Assembly (NCBI RefSeq): GCF_036059255.1 | Contig: NZ_CP107947.1 | Coordinates: 7,130,001 to 7,194,000, forward strand | DNA from: Micromonospora sp. NBC_00389 | GTDB lineage: Bacteria; Actinomycetota; Actinomycetes; Mycobacteriales; Micromonosporaceae | DNA length: 64,000 bases | Direction of reading: 5' to 3' | Shown here: one piece after another, positions 24,284 through 34,386 of the stretch | How the letters are laid out: every line of letters begins with the position of its first letter | Position numbering within the stretch: position 1 is the stretch's first letter | The notes under the pieces: model-generated | Told to the model about the DNA's origin: nothing | The model's database searches: none | Seen by the model: the letters and a program-made list of their open reading frames with translations, nothing else | Translations under genes and position numbers: made by a program

Positions 24284-27200
24284 CTAGGGCTGTACGAACA
24301 CCGCGACGCTCCGCGCCGGCACGGTGAACGTGCCGGTCGTCGCGTCGAACGAGGCGGTCCGCAGCACCGGGTCGGCCGAGGTACGCAGCACCGGGTGCAG
24401 CGTCACGTCCGCCCCGCGCAACCCGGACAGCCGCTGCGTAGCAGCCTCCGGAGTGCCGTTGAAGACCACCGTGACGGAGGCCCACCGCGTATCCAGGCCA
24501 CGGCCGTCCAACGTCATGGTGAGCACGCCGGGCGTCTCTGCGGTGCCGGACAGCGGGAACGCCAGCCGCCGTTGCACCTCGTCGGCGCTGCCCAGCCCGA
24601 AGACCGGCGAGGACTCGCGGATCTTCAGCAGCTCGGCGTACCGGGCGTCGGTCGTGTCGATCGCCGCGCAGCCTGGCACCAGCGCCGCATCGGCGAGCAG
24701 CGGCCGCGCGTACGACCACTTGTCCTGGTTGTCAGGCGCCGGCGGCAGGCCGGCGCCGAACCCGTTGCCCCGCGTGCAGTCCCAGCGGATCTGGTTGAAC
24801 CAGTCACCGGAGTTGTACGAGTTGCGGTCCAGCGACTTCGACCGCAGCCGCCCGGTGCCGGCGGTGACGAAGCCGGTGCCCTGCCCCAGCACCACCGTGC
24901 CCAGCGCCAGCACCTGCATCCGGGAGCGGTCCACCGCTGCGGTGGCCTGCGGCAGCTTGTACGCCAACGCGTCGTACAGGATCTCGTTGTCGTGCGCGTC
25001 GACGTAGGTGACCGCCTCCCCCGGCGCGGCGGTGTAGCCGGCCGGTGAGCCGTTGTAGTCCACCTGCGCGCCGGTGACCTGCCGTCCGGCGGAATCCGTG
25101 AACCGGTACCCGCGCAGGTTGCCGGTGAGCCCCACCTTGATCAGATCGTGGGCGTGCAGCAGCCGGGCCTTCTGCTCGGCCGGTGACCCGTTGACCGCAT
25201 CGCCGTTCGGGTCGGTGTAGAGCCCGGAGGCGAAGCCCTGCGCCCGCGGGTTGGCGTCGAACGGCCCGCCGCCGCGCACCGCGTCACGCAGCCGGTCGTT
25301 GAAGGTGCCGATACCGGTGCCGGCCATGTTGGCCTGGGTGGCCTGCACGAACCGGGCGTCGTTGGCGACCTCGCCGAAGTTCCAGCCCTCGCCGTAGAGC
25401 AGGATCGACCTGCCGTCCACCCCGTCGCGGGCGACGGTCAGTCGGTCCAGTGCCTTACGCACGGCCAGGATGTTCGCCTTCGGGTGGTGACCCATCAGGT
25501 CGAACCGGAAGCCGTCCACCTTGTACTGCCGGGCCCAGGTGACCAGCGAGTCGACGACCAGCTTGCCCATCATGGCGTGCTCCGGCGCGGTGTTGGCGCA
25601 GCAGGTGGAGTTGGCCACCGTGCCGTCCTCCAGCAGCCGGTGGTAGTAGCCGGGCACCACCTGGTCGAGCACCGACTTCGCGTCGGTGCCGGCCGCCGAC
25701 GTGTGGTTGTAGACCACGTCCATGACCACCCGCAGGCCGGCGTCGTTCACCCCGGCGACCATCCGCCGAAACTCGGTGGTCCGCGCCGCGCCGGCCGGGT
25801 CGACCGCGTAGCCGCCCTCCGGCACGGTGTAGTGCAGCGGGTCGTAGCCCCAGTTGTAGCCGTCGGACTCGGCGACCGCCGCCACGCACTTCTGCTGCTC
25901 CTCGGAGTCGGGCGGCAGCGCCGGCAGGTCACAGGCCGGCTGGCGCTGGTCGCCCCGCTTCTCGGGGATGGTGGCGAAGTCGAACGCCGGCAGCAGGTGC
26001 AGGTGGGTGACGCCGGCGTCGCCGAGCGCCTTCAGATGGGTCATGCCGGCGGTCTTCGGGTCGGTGAAGGCAAGGAAGGTGCCCCGCCGCTCGGCCGGCA
26101 CGGTGTCATCGGCGATCGAGAAGTCCCGCACCGACAGCTCGGAGACCTGCGCCTTCGCCGCCGGCACCGGGGCCGGCTTGCGCAGCGTCCGCCAGCCCGC
26201 CGGTGCCAGCGACGGGTCGTTCAGGTCGACCAACTGGCTGTGCGTGGAGTCCGCCGCCAGAGCCACCGAGTACGGGTCGGTCACCGACGCGGTGACCACC
26301 TGCTGCGCCGCCGGCTGCCACGCCTGCACCTGGTACCGGTAGTACTTCCCGATCCAGGCATGGCTGCCCCGCGCCGACCAGACCCCGGTGCGGTCGTCGC
26401 GGCGCATCGGCACCGTCTTCGGCTGCGCGGTGGGCGAGTCGAACAGTTGCAGCGCCACCGTCCGGGCGGTCGGCGCCCACAGCGCCACGCTCGGCGTACG
26501 ACCGGCGAAGGTCGGCCCGAGGGTGGCGTCGGCGGCCCCGGCGTACACGTCGTCGAGCACACCGGGGATCTGCACGCCGGTCGCGGCAAGCAGGGCGCCC
26601 TCGGCGTCGCGCTCGGTGACCAGCAACTGCCCGCGCAGCGCCGCCGGCACCTTGGCCAGGTCCCCCCGGTCCAGGTTGAAGCCGCGGTACGACCACAGAT
26701 GCGGGAACGCGGTGCGCTGGGCCTCGGTGAGCCCGTTGCGCTGCGCCCGCAGCGGCAGCGTGGTGTACGTCCCGGTCAGCTCCCCGTCGACCACACTCAC
26801 CCCGCCGGTCGGCGCGGCGACCAGCGCGTACGTCCTGCCGTCAGTCGGCCCGGTCTGCCAGGCCACGGTGGACCGGTCGATCCAGTGCGCCTTCTGCTGG
26901 CTGATGTCGGTGTCCCCGCTGGCGCTGGTCGCGGTCGACGGCAGCAGCCGGCCCGGGGTGGCGGCGAGCAGCCACACCTCCCGGCCCGCGCTGGCGAAGT
27001 CGAGCCGCTGGTCGCCCGGCAGGTCCTTGGTGTCGCCCTGGTGGATGATGTAACTCAGCCCGGTGGCCCCGGCCGCCAGCGGCACCCGGAACACCGCGCC
27101 GAACGCGTCGGTGGAGGTCGGCGGGACCGGCGTCGACCACTCGGTCGGGTTGGCCGCTCCGTCCCACAGGTGCAGGCCCCAGCCGTCGTAGTTGCCGTCG

Positions 27201-29785
27201 GCCCGCCGGTAGTGGATCACCGCGGTGCCCTCCTCGACCGGCGGCGCCGGTTCACCGGTGGCCGCCTGCCGGGCTGGGTAGATCGCCGGGTCGCCCTGCT
27301 TGAGCCAGACCTCACCGGTCTGCGTGACGTCGATGCTGCGGTCCGCGCCGACGTCCTTGGTGCCGTTCCTGTCGACCACCACGAAACCCACGGACTTCGC
27401 ACCCGGCTTGAGCTTCACCCAGGCGAACCGGCCGTAGGAGTCCTCCCCGGCGAACGGCTGCCCCTTCGGCCACTCGGTGACGTACGCCGGGTCGATGTCG
27501 CCCCAGGCGTACAGGCCCCAGTCGTCGTACCCGCCGGCGGGGCGCTGGTAGTGCACCACCGCCCACTCCCGGGACCCGCCCTGCTCGGGCGTGCCGACGA
27601 TGGCGGTGGACCGGGCGGTCGCGGTGCGGCCCCGCCCGTCGCGGACCACCGCCTTGTACTCCACCGACGTTCCGCCGGCCAGCCCGGTCAGGTCGTGCTG
27701 CACGGTGTACGGCGCGTGGTCGGCGCTGCCCAGCAGCGTCCACCGGCCACCGGCGACGCGGGCCGCGACGGTGACGGTGGCCAGCGGGTCACCGGTCACC
27801 TTGGCGGTGACCGCGGCCCGGGTGGCCACCAGCGCGTCCGGGGCGGGGGTGGTGATGGTGACGGTCGGTTTGCCGGCCGGCTGCGCGATGGCCGTACCGG
27901 ACCGGTGCACCACCGCCGACAGCGGCGGCACGGTCACGGTCAGCTTGCCGTCGGCACCCGCCGTGGCGGCACCGGACGAACCGTAGATGCCGGTGAACGT
28001 GGCGCCGGCCGACCAGGTGTCCACGGTGACAGTCTGCGCGGAGTCGGCGTTGTTCACCGCCACCACGTACTCGATGCGGTCGGCGGGGGCGACCCGGGAG
28101 GCGGCGAAGACGCCCGGCCCGTCGGCGGCGTACCTGGTGACCTGCACGCCGTCGCGCAGCGCCGGGTGCGCCTGACGCAGCCGGCCCAGCTCGGCGATGG
28201 TCCGGTACAGCGGGTGGGTGGGGTCGAACTGGTCACTGGCGTGGGTGCGGTCGGTGCCGAGCAGGTCGTCGTCGAGGTAGTCGGTGACCTTCGAGGCGAA
28301 CATGTCCTGCCGGGCGTCCTTGTCCCCGCCGGGGCCGGTGAAGCCCTGCTCGTCGCCGGAGTAGATCACCGGCTGACCGCGGGTGAGGAACATCAGCTGG
28401 TGGGCCAACTGGTCGCGGCGAAGGTGGCTCGCCGGGGCGGTGCCGCCGCCAGCGATGAACGAGCCGATCCGGCCCATGTCGTGGTTGCCGAGGAAGGTGG
28501 TCAGCCGTCCGGCGTCGGTGTCCCGGGCGGCGTAGAGGTCGTCGCGGGCGTACACGTCGGCCAGTGCCTTCGCCGAGCCGGCGCCGGCGGTGTAGCCACG
28601 CGCGGCCTCCTGGAAGGCGAAGTCGATGGTGGCCGGCAGGCCACCCTGCCGGACGTAGCTGGAGCTGATCTCCGGGTCGGCGCTGTACACCTCGCCGAAC
28701 ATGAAGAAGTCCTTCTTGCCGGCCTTCTCGGCGGCCCGCTCGATGCCCTTGCTGAACTGCGGCCAGAAGTCCATGTTGACGTGCTTGACGGTGTCCAGCC
28801 GGAACCCGTCGACGCCGGTCGCGCCGATCCAGTCCCCGTACGCCTTGGTCAGACCCTGGACCACCTCGGGTCGCTCGGTCCACAGGTCGTCGAGGCCGGA
28901 GAAGTCGCCGTACTCGCTGTTCTCGCCGGCGAAGGTGGAGTCGCCCCGGTTGTGGTACATCGTCGCGTCGTTCAGCCAGGCCGGCACCTTGACGGTGGCG
29001 TCACCCGGGTCGGGAAAGACCGGTGTGTACGGCGCCGACGCCTGGTTCACCGGCGGGAAGGCGCGGCTGCCGTCGGCGTAGTTGCGGTCCTCGAACGCCC
29101 GCCCCTGCGCGTCGGTGTACGGCGAGGTGGCCTTGTCCACGTAGGCGTACCTGTCCTCGGCGTACTTGATCACGTCGGCCGTGTGGTTGACGATCACATC
29201 GAGGTAGATCTTGATACCGCGCTGGTGGGCGAGCTTGACCAGCCGCTTCATCTCCTCATTCGTACCGAAGTGCGGGTCCACCTGGGTGAAGTCCGTGATC
29301 CAGTAGCCGTGGTAGCCGGCCGAGATGTCGTCGCCCTTGCTCTGCACCGGCCGGTTCTTGAAGATCGGGGCGAGCCAGATGGCCGTGGTGCCCATCCCCT
29401 GGATGTAGTCCAGCTTGTCGATGACGCCCCTGAGGTCGCCGCCGTGGTAGAAGCCCTTGTCGGTCGGGTCGAGGCCGGTCCGCAGCCGGTCACCGGCGAG
29501 GCCGCCCCGGTCGTTGCGCGGATCGCCGTTGGCGAACCGGTCCGGCAGGACGAAGTAGAACTGCTCGGCGCGGGCGGTGTCGCTGCCCGCGTCGAGCAGC
29601 ACCTCGGCGGTGGGCTCGTCGCGCCACTGGACCGCGCCGGCGGCGGCCAGCGGGTCGGTGCCGGACGGCCGGGGGTCCGCCTCGCCGCCGAGCTGGTGCA
29701 CGGCGTCCGGGGTGCCGACGAGGGTGAGGGTGAGCAGGGAGACGAGGGCCAGCAGGGCGGTGCGCGGTATCGGCGGGGGTTTCAT
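24284..29785 (-). CDS. pulA: Secreted bifunctional alpha-amylase/pullulanase (two GH13 domains)
   Basis: 1833 aa. A signal peptide (about 1-26) leads to a first GH13 domain: DVIVNHT (about 194), GFRLDTVKH (about 325, nucleophile Asp), FMFGEVY (about 361, acid Glu) and GNHD (about 430). Two pullulanase-associated/CBM41-like domains start near 740 ([20 protein letters not shown]) and 852. A CBM48-like domain lies near 1095. The second, pullulanase-type GH13 has MDVVYNHTS (about 1352), [10 protein letters not shown] (about 1424), [10 protein letters not shown] (about 1462) and VDAHDN (about 1594). It should cleave alpha-1,4 and alpha-1,6 bonds of starch outside the cell. GGAAGG lies five bases before ATG 29785. 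Confidence 0.92.
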   Translation of the reverse strand: MKPPPIPRTALLALVSLLTLTLVGTPDAVHQLGGEADPRPSGTDPLAAAGAVQWRDEPTAEVLLDAGSDTARAEQFYFVLPDRFANGDPRNDRGGLAGDRLRTGLDPTDKGFYHGGDLRGVIDKLDYIQGMGTTAIWLAPIFKNRPVQSKGDDISAGYHGYWITDFTQVDPHFGTNEEMKRLVKLAHQRGIKIYLDVIVNHTADVIKYAEDRYAYVDKATSPYTDAQGRAFEDRNYADGSRAFPPVNQASAPYTPVFPDPGDATVKVPAWLNDATMYHNRGDSTFAGENSEYGDFSGLDDLWTERPEVVQGLTKAYGDWIGATGVDGFRLDTVKHVNMDFWPQFSKGIERAAEKAGKKDFFMFGEVYSADPEISSSYVRQGGLPATIDFAFQEAARGYTAGAGSAKALADVYARDDLYAARDTDAGRLTTFLGNHDMGRIGSFIAGGGTAPASHLRRDQLAHQLMFLTRGQPVIYSGDEQGFTGPGGDKDARQDMFASKVTDYLDDDLLGTDRTHASDQFDPTHPLYRTIAELGRLRQAHPALRDGVQVTRYAADGPGVFAASRVAPADRIEYVVAVNNADSAQTVTVDTWSAGATFTGIYGSSGAATAGADGKLTVTVPPLSAVVHRSGTAIAQPAGKPTVTITTPAPDALVATRAAVTAKVTGDPLATVTVAARVAGGRWTLLGSADHAPYTVQHDLTGLAGGTSVEYKAVVRDGRGRTATARSTAIVGTPEQGGSREWAVVHYQRPAGGYDDWGLYAWGDIDPAYVTEWPKGQPFAGEDSYGRFAWVKLKPGAKSVGFVVVDRNGTKDVGADRSIDVTQTGEVWLKQGDPAIYPARQAATGEPAPPVEEGTAVIHYRRADGNYDGWGLHLWDGAANPTEWSTPVPPTSTDAFGAVFRVPLAAGATGLSYIIHQGDTKDLPGDQRLDFASAGREVWLLAATPGRLLPSTATSASGDTDISQQKAHWIDRSTVAWQTGPTDGRTYALVAAPTGGVSVVDGELTGTYTTLPLRAQRNGLTEAQRTAFPHLWSYRGFNLDRGDLAKVPAALRGQLLVTERDAEGALLAATGVQIPGVLDDVYAGAADATLGPTFAGRTPSVALWAPTARTVALQLFDSPTAQPKTVPMRRDDRTGVWSARGSHAWIGKYYRYQVQAWQPAAQQVVTASVTDPYSVALAADSTHSQLVDLNDPSLAPAGWRTLRKPAPVPAAKAQVSELSVRDFSIADDTVPAERRGTFLAFTDPKTAGMTHLKALGDAGVTHLHLLPAFDFATIPEKRGDQRQPACDLPALPPDSEEQQKCVAAVAESDGYNWGYDPLHYTVPEGGYAVDPAGAARTTEFRRMVAGVNDAGLRVVMDVVYNHTSAAGTDAKSVLDQVVPGYYHRLLEDGTVANSTCCANTAPEHAMMGKLVVDSLVTWARQYKVDGFRFDLMGHHPKANILAVRKALDRLTVARDGVDGRSILLYGEGWNFGEVANDARFVQATQANMAGTGIGTFNDRLRDAVRGGGPFDANPRAQGFASGLYTDPNGDAVNGSPAEQKARLLHAHDLIKVGLTGNLRGYRFTDSAGRQVTGAQVDYNGSPAGYTAAPGEAVTYVDAHDNEILYDALAYKLPQATAAVDRSRMQVLALGTVVLGQGTGFVTAGTGRLRSKSLDRNSYNSGDWFNQIRWDCTRGNGFGAGLPPAPDNQDKWSYARPLLADAALVPGCAAIDTTDARYAELLKIRESSPVFGLGSADEVQRRLAFPLSGTAETPGVLTMTLDGRGLDTRWASVTVVFNGTPEAATQRLSGLRGADVTLHPVLRTSADPVLRTASFDATTGTFTVPARSVAVFVQP

Positions 29786-29839
29786 CGACGCCTTCCTCTG
29801 GTCGCTGATTGGCCGCACGCTAACCCTCGCCGAAACATT

Positions 29840-29890
29840 CTGCAATACCTTGCAAACACAGTCGCAACAAAGCAGCATCCTTGCGAAAGC
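29840..29890 (-). promoter_or_regulatory. Candidate maltose-regulator (MalR-like) sites upstream of pulA
   Basis: CTGCAATACCTTGCAA (29840-29855) and CCTTGCGAAAG (29879-29889) resemble the CTTGCAG/CTTGCAA repeats bound by LacI-type maltose regulators in streptomycetes. They lie 55-105 bases upstream of the pulA start. This is pattern similarity only; no regulator gene is nearby. Confidence 0.35.
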
Positions 29891-29915
29891 AGGCGCCAGC
29901 CGGCGACCGTCCAGA

Positions 29916-30590
29916 TCAGAACCCCGTGCAGCGCACCCCGTCGACCGTGCACCCCTGCGGACGGGTGGACGCCCGTTCCAGGTGGAACCGCAACGCCACC
30001 GAAGCGCCAGCCGGCACGTCCACCCCACTGACGTACGTGAAGTCGGCGCCGTCGGTCTGCCGCACCGTCCCCTGTGGCACGCCCTCCACCCAGGTGGTCA
30101 CCAGTCGCCCACCCGAGAAATCCAGCCGCACCGTCCACCCCCGGTCCTCGCCGGTCGCGTTGGCGATCAGCACCTCGCCGATGAAACCGCCGTCGAAGCT
30201 CTGCACCACCCGGTACCGGCCACTCACCGCCGGCGGCCGATCCGGTGCCCGCGTCGTCGACCTCGGCCCGGCCGACGGGCTGACCGTCGGCGCTCGTGAC
30301 CCGGCCGCGAGGCTCGGCGGCAGCCCGGTCGCGCGCGGCGACAGCCCGGGCAGCAACGGCCGCGCCGACGACGTCGGAGCCGGGCCGGTGGGCGGGACCG
30401 GCGTCTGCGGCAATGGCAGCGTCGGCGCCGACACGTCGTCCGGCGCCGGACTACGCCCCCGGTACGCGCCCAGGACCACGAAGAGCAGCACCACCATCAC
30501 GACGACGCCGACGCACACCACTATCCAGGGCGACGACGTGATGGCGACCGGACCGTGGGACGGTCGCGGGGCGCGACGCATGCCGGACAT
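29916..30590 (-). CDS. Membrane-anchored CBM2-like protein (copy 1)
   Basis: 224 aa. A short cytoplasmic N-terminus, one transmembrane helix (about 22-43) and a Ser/Pro/Thr-rich stalk (about 46-118) lead to a C-terminal beta-sandwich resembling cellulose-binding domain CBM2 (YRVVQSFDGGFIGEVLIANA, WTVRLDFSGG, two Cys near the end). It would display a carbohydrate-binding or CBM2-like module outside the cell. The aromatic surface residues of CBM2 are few, so binding may differ. A paralogue follows immediately upstream on the same strand. Confidence 0.72.
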   Translation of the reverse strand: MSGMRRAPRPSHGPVAITSSPWIVVCVGVVVMVVLLFVVLGAYRGRSPAPDDVSAPTLPLPQTPVPPTGPAPTSSARPLLPGLSPRATGLPPSLAAGSRAPTVSPSAGPRSTTRAPDRPPAVSGRYRVVQSFDGGFIGEVLIANATGEDRGWTVRLDFSGGRLVTTWVEGVPQGTVRQTDGADFTYVSGVDVPAGASVALRFHLERASTRPQGCTVDGVRCTGF

Positions 30591-30689
30591 GTACCTCCCT
30601 CAGCGGGCCGTCCGGGCAGCGTAGCGATCGGCGGCCAGGCCTGGAAACGCCGACAACACCCGCCCTGCCCCACCGAACCGGGCACCAGG

Positions 30690-31367
30690 TCAGCCGAGCT
30701 GGCAGTCGGCCCCGTTGACCGTGCACCGGACCGGCCGCTCCGCCGAGTCGTCCCAGCCGACCCGCAACCGCAGCGTCCGAGTGTCGCCCGGGTCCAGTGA
30801 ACGGGTCCCCCGCAACACGAACTCGCCGTCCCCGCGCGCCGACACCGAGATCCCCGAGTCGTCGCTGACCCGCAGGACCCGCATGTCGTCGTCGAACGCC
30901 AACTCCACCCGCCAGTCCACCGACCGACTCGACCCGTTGGTGATCGACAGCACCGCCGCGGTCCCGTCCCAGCCATCCGTACCGACCTGGTACCGGGCAG
31001 TGACCGTGTCACCCGCCGGACCCAGCGGCACCGCCGGGGCGCTCGTCCGGCCGGGAGCAGGCGAGCTGGTGGTGACCCGCGGCGACGGCGTCCTGGTGCT
31101 GCGCGACGGCCGCGGCGACGCCGAGCGCCGCTCCGCACCAGGCGTCGGCCCCCCGCCGGACGACGCAGCGGCCGGCACCGTCGGCAGGAACACCGGCGGC
31201 GCCGCCACGGGCGCGCCCTCCCGCTCCCGGGTACGGAACGACAGCAGCGCGACCACCAGCAGCACCACCAGCACGCAGACGCCGAGCAGCACCACGATCC
31301 ACGGCACCGAAGCCAGCACCCGGGTCGCAGTCCGCGCATCTCCCGCACTGTCCGGCCGCACCGCCAC
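30690..31367 (-). CDS. Membrane-anchored CBM2-like protein (copy 2)
   Basis: 225 aa with the same plan as its neighbour: transmembrane helix (about 19-45, WIVVLLGVCVLVVLLVVALL), Ser/Pro/Thr-rich stalk and a terminal CBM2-like sandwich (ARYQVGTDGWDGTAAVLSIT, VDWRVELAF, final CTVNGADC). I chose GTG 31367 because GGGGAG lies five bases upstream and the length then matches the paralogue. Tandem duplication followed by divergence is likely. The function is unknown. Confidence 0.7.
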   Translation of the reverse strand: MAVRPDSAGDARTATRVLASVPWIVVLLGVCVLVVLLVVALLSFRTREREGAPVAAPPVFLPTVPAAASSGGGPTPGAERRSASPRPSRSTRTPSPRVTTSSPAPGRTSAPAVPLGPAGDTVTARYQVGTDGWDGTAAVLSITNGSSRSVDWRVELAFDDDMRVLRVSDDSGISVSARGDGEFVLRGTRSLDPGDTRTLRLRVGWDDSAERPVRCTVNGADCQLG

Positions 31368-31508
31368 CAGGTCTCCCCTCGTCCCCCGCCGAGGCGCCAG
31401 CGTAGCCAGCACCGGCCAGACCGGAAATCGGGCGAGTAAGGATCGAACCGACCGGCCGGCCCGGACCGGAAAACGGCCGGCCCGCGCGGACGGTCCCGGT
31501 CGTCTCGG

Positions 31509-31898
31509 TCAGGCCGTCCGGATGACCGTGCAGATGGCCGGCCCCTCACCCGTGGTGCGCAGCAGGTATCGGTACCGCTCCCCCGGCACCGCGAGCCCCT
31601 GGCTGTCCAGGAACTCCCACTCCACCGCCACCATCGTCAGCAGCGCGGACACCGGCTGTACATCCCCGATCCGGGCATGCGCCGCAACCAACTCCCGGTC
31701 CTGGTAGTCGGGTGCCGCGCCCACGAAGGACAGCGCCACCCTCGCCGGTGAGGTGAACGAGAAGCTGTAGGTGTCGGCCACCACCAACCCGGGCAGGGCG
31801 TAACACCTGACGATGGCCGGCACGTCGCCGCAGGTCAACGCCACGCCGTACCGGTCGAAGAAGTCGGCCAGCGTGTCGAGGTCGGTGGAGGCGCTCAC
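31509..31898 (-). CDS. NTF2/SnoaL-like small protein
   Basis: 129 aa. LADFFDRYGVALTCGDVPAI with the following aromatic strand pattern, and the C-terminal WEFLDSQG...RYRYLLRTT, suggest a cone-shaped NTF2-like (SnoaL) fold. Members range from ketosteroid isomerase-like enzymes to ligand binders. No catalytic pair can be assigned. It follows the papain-like gene by 37 bases on the same strand and may be co-transcribed with it. Confidence 0.6.
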   Translation of the reverse strand: MSASTDLDTLADFFDRYGVALTCGDVPAIVRCYALPGLVVADTYSFSFTSPARVALSFVGAAPDYQDRELVAAHARIGDVQPVSALLTMVAVEWEFLDSQGLAVPGERYRYLLRTTGEGPAICTVIRTA

Positions 31899-31935
31899 GG
31901 CGACACCAATTGCCGGTCACCGGGCTGGCCAAACC

Positions 31936-32619
31936 TCAACGCGGCGGAACCAGGACCTCGATCTCCGCACCCAGCCCGGCGCCGCCGGCCAGACCCAGGT
32001 CGTCCCCGCTCCAGAACCGCCCCGGGTCGTACCAGTTCGGACGCCGGCCGCCGGGCAGCAGCCCCATCGCCTCGTAGGTCACCGCCACCACCTCGGCGCA
32101 GTACGCCGTCTCCAGCGCCCGGTCCCGCGCCCCCGCCGACCCACCCGACGGCGTGACCGGCGCCGGCGGCGGTGCGAGCCGGCCGGGACGCGGCAGCGCC
32201 GGCACCCGACCCCGCACCCACCGCCAGGCCAGCTGGGCGGTGGACGGGAACGGCGTGCCGTCCAGCCGCGCGATCGTCCGCAGCACCGCCCGCTCCATCT
32301 CCCCGTCCGCCGGCGGGTCGAGCTGCCGCAGCCAGGCCCGCTGGCCGTACCGGTTGGCCCAGACACAGACCGCGTCCCGCAGGTCGTGCAGCTGCACTCC
32401 GCGCTGGTGGGTGCCCGACCACAGATCCGGCAACGATCTGCCCAGCTCCGCGTGCCACATCAGCGGCGGCATGTCGTCCAGCACCACCGCCATCCCGACG
32501 TGGTTGACCGGGCTGTTGGTGGTGAACTGGATCGCCCGGTCCGGCACGCTGCGGCCCCGGAACACCCACACGTCGCCGGTGCGGGTCAACTCGACCGCCT
32601 CATCCAGGCTGATGCTCAT
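31936..32619 (-). CDS. Permuted papain-like (NlpC/P60-clan) protein
   Basis: 227 aa. TTNSPVNHVGMAV places a His early and YCAEVVAVTYEAMGLL places a Cys late, the reversed order of circularly permuted NlpC/P60 (YiiX/YaeF-like) enzymes. These act as amidases, peptidases or acyltransferases on peptides or lipids. There is no signal peptide, so it is probably cytoplasmic. The ATG has no SD; TAGGGT lies 8 bases upstream in a shared 19-bp promoter with the divergent small gene. Confidence 0.65.
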   Translation of the reverse strand: MSISLDEAVELTRTGDVWVFRGRSVPDRAIQFTTNSPVNHVGMAVVLDDMPPLMWHAELGRSLPDLWSGTHQRGVQLHDLRDAVCVWANRYGQRAWLRQLDPPADGEMERAVLRTIARLDGTPFPSTAQLAWRWVRGRVPALPRPGRLAPPPAPVTPSGGSAGARDRALETAYCAEVVAVTYEAMGLLPGGRRPNWYDPGRFWSGDDLGLAGGAGLGAEIEVLVPPR

Positions 32620-32638
32620 GAGGGTCTACCCTAGGCCG
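32620..32638. promoter_or_regulatory. 19-bp bidirectional promoter with overlapping -10 elements
   Basis: The whole gap between two divergent ATGs is 19 bp (GAGGGTCTACCCTAGGCCG). Rightward TACCCT (32627-32632) is 6 bases before ATG 32639. Leftward TAGGGT (complement of 32628-32633) is 8 bases before ATG 32619. The two -10 boxes share five base pairs, and both messages would be leaderless. Confidence 0.6.
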
Positions 32639-32827
32639 ATGCGGCAACGGATGCGGTGGTGGAAGGTCCTCGGGCTGGCCGGCCTCGCCGGGGTCGCGGC
32701 CTCCGGCGTGGTCATCGCGCGGGCCGAACGGCGCCGGCGCGCGTACACCCCCGAGGAGATCCGGCAGCGACTGCTGGAGCGGCACGCCCAGGCCGGCGAC
32801 GCCGCGAAGCCCGCCGACCCCGCCTGA
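32639..32827 (+). CDS. Small membrane protein with charged tail
   Basis: 62 aa. MRQRMRWWK is followed by a hydrophobic helix (10-26) and a basic/acidic tail (RRRRAYTPEEIRQRLLERHA). It is probably a single-pass protein with a cytoplasmic tail. No family recognised. It has a probable leaderless start at the shared divergent promoter. Confidence 0.6.
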   Translation: MRQRMRWWKVLGLAGLAGVAASGVVIARAERRRRAYTPEEIRQRLLERHAQAGDAAKPADPA

Positions 32828-32890
32828 CCCTCCGCCCCCGACGCTCCCCCGTGGACGGTCGACGGGGCAGTTGGGTAGGCCCATGATCGC

Positions 32891-32896
32891 TACCAT
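32891..32896 (+). promoter_or_regulatory. -10 element TACCAT before alpha/beta hydrolase
   Basis: TACCAT is followed by six bases and ATG 32903, predicting a leaderless transcript; no SD is present. Confidence 0.5.
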
Positions 32897-32902
32897 CGGG
32901 GC

Positions 32903-33625
32903 ATGACGACGCCCGTCGCGCAGCGACCCTTCGTCCTGTCCACGCCCGCCGCGCCCGTCGAACGGCACGGCAACGTCGATCTGCACCTGCCCGCCGGTGC
33001 CGGTCCCGCGCCCGCCGTCGTCCTGGTGCACGGCGCCCCGCTGCCCCCGGGCGTGCCCGATCCCCGCGACTGGATGCTCTACCGCGGCTACGGCGCGCTG
33101 CTCGCCGAGCGCGGCCTGGTCGCCGCGCTGGTCAGCTACCAGGTGGCCGACCTGTCGGCGCTGCCCGCCACGGCGGACGACATCGCCGGGATGATCGAGC
33201 AGGTTCGCGCCGACCCCCGGGTCGACCCCGACCGGGTGGTGCTCTGGTTCTTCTCCGGCGGGGGCCTCTTCTCCGCCGACTGGCTGCGCATCGCGCCGCC
33301 GTGGCTGCGCGGGATCGCGCTGACCTACCCGCTGCTCATCCCGCTGCCCGGCTGGGAGATCGACGCGAGGTTCCTGCCCGTCGAGGCGCTCGGCTCCGGC
33401 GCGGGTGTCCCGCTGGTGCTGACCCGGGCGGGGCGGGACATACCTCCGGTCCTGGCGGGTATCGAGGCGTTCCTCGCGGCGGCAACCACACACGGCCGGC
33501 CGGTCCGGGTGATCGAGGTTCCCGACGGGCAGCACAGCTTCGACATCCTCGACCACACCCCGCAGTCCGAGGCGGCCGTCCTGGCCGCCCGCGACGCCGT
33601 CCTGGACCTGCTCGACGTGGGCTGA
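32903..33625 (+). CDS. Alpha/beta-fold hydrolase (dienelactone hydrolase-like)
   Basis: 240 aa. AVVLVHGAPLP is the oxyanion strand, the nucleophile elbow is WFFSGGGLFSAD (Ser in FSGGG), and VPDGQHSFDILD gives the late acid/His pair. The spacing resembles dienelactone-hydrolase-type esterases. The normal GxSxG elbow is changed to FFSGGG, so activity should be verified. The substrate is unknown. Confidence 0.7.
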   Translation: MTTPVAQRPFVLSTPAAPVERHGNVDLHLPAGAGPAPAVVLVHGAPLPPGVPDPRDWMLYRGYGALLAERGLVAALVSYQVADLSALPATADDIAGMIEQVRADPRVDPDRVVLWFFSGGGLFSADWLRIAPPWLRGIALTYPLLIPLPGWEIDARFLPVEALGSGAGVPLVLTRAGRDIPPVLAGIEAFLAAATTHGRPVRVIEVPDGQHSFDILDHTPQSEAAVLAARDAVLDLLDVG

Positions 33626-33844
33626 CCCGCGCATTTAAGCGCGTCACGCGCGCTGAGCTGCCGGACCGCGCCGCGTGCACGGGTCCCGTTTTCGTCCAGC
33701 GCCCCACCCCACGTCATATGGCGCCCCGTTCACGCGGCGTCACACGCGCAGGCCACCGTCATACGCGCGCGGCACGCCGAGGCCACACCTTCCCGGAAAG
33801 TGCGCAGACCTAGGAGGCCGCCGCTCGGCGGGCGGGTGCGTGCT

Positions 33845-33898
33845 TTTGAGCGTGATGACTGTGAGGTATCAATATGACTCTCAGGTATCACGCTCAAA
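33845..33898. repeat. 12-bp inverted repeat enclosing a 16-bp direct repeat
   Basis: Arms TTTGAGCGTGAT (33845-33856) and ATCACGCTCAAA (33887-33898) are perfectly complementary. The interior holds TGACTGTGAGGTATCA (33856-33871) and TGACTCTCAGGTATCA (33875-33890), 14 of 16 identical. The nested design suggests a protein-binding or REP-like element. Confidence 0.7.
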
Positions 33899-33995
33899 CG
33901 TGCGGGTGTCCCCCGCCGTCGACCCGCCCGACTGCCGGTCTCCCAGCCGGGCTCACCGCCCGCGAGGGCCGGGGTGATGGGTGAGGTGAGGCCGC

Positions 33996-34095
33996 GGGCG
34001 TGACGCAGGCCGCGGGCCGCAGGCGTGACGGGTGACGGGTGCCAAGGGCGTGACGCGGGGCGCGGCACGCGGGCGTGACGTGGGAGGCAGCGTTT
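33996..34095 (+). repeat. Four phased 25-bp repeats with core GGCGTGACG
   Basis: GGGCGTGACG-type cores begin at 33996, 34021, 34046 and 34071, exactly 25 bases apart, with poorly conserved fill between them. The regular phasing suggests a multi-site protein-binding array rather than chance. Confidence 0.6.
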
Positions 34096-34386
34096 TCCCG
34101 GAGAGTGCCTGGCTCGACGCCCGGTTGACATGGGCGGCCACGTGGGTGTGGTGTCCGGTTCGGGATGCGAGCCCGATCGGGTGTGACGCGCTCGGGGTAG
34201 ACCGCCGGTGGGTCCCGGTTGTGTGGCGGACAGGCCGGAATGGGTTGTCGGCCCGTGGCGGGCTGGGGTGTCGTCCCGTTTGGGGTGGGCCGTCCCGTGG
34301 TCGGGGCCACCCTCAGCGTGGAATCGGGGGCCGGCCCGGGTCGTTATACCTGGCATGCGACCATGGCCCCCTGGCCCGGTGCGCGG

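Noticed and set aside
25484..30031. 1515-aa frame on the plus strand opposite the amylopullulanase gene
   Set aside because: It is His/Arg/Val-rich with no domains and mirrors codon bias of the real gene on the minus strand.
33996..34095. 25-bp repeat as a CRISPR array
   Set aside because: The conserved core is only about 10 bases, units have no distinct spacers, and no cas genes are present.
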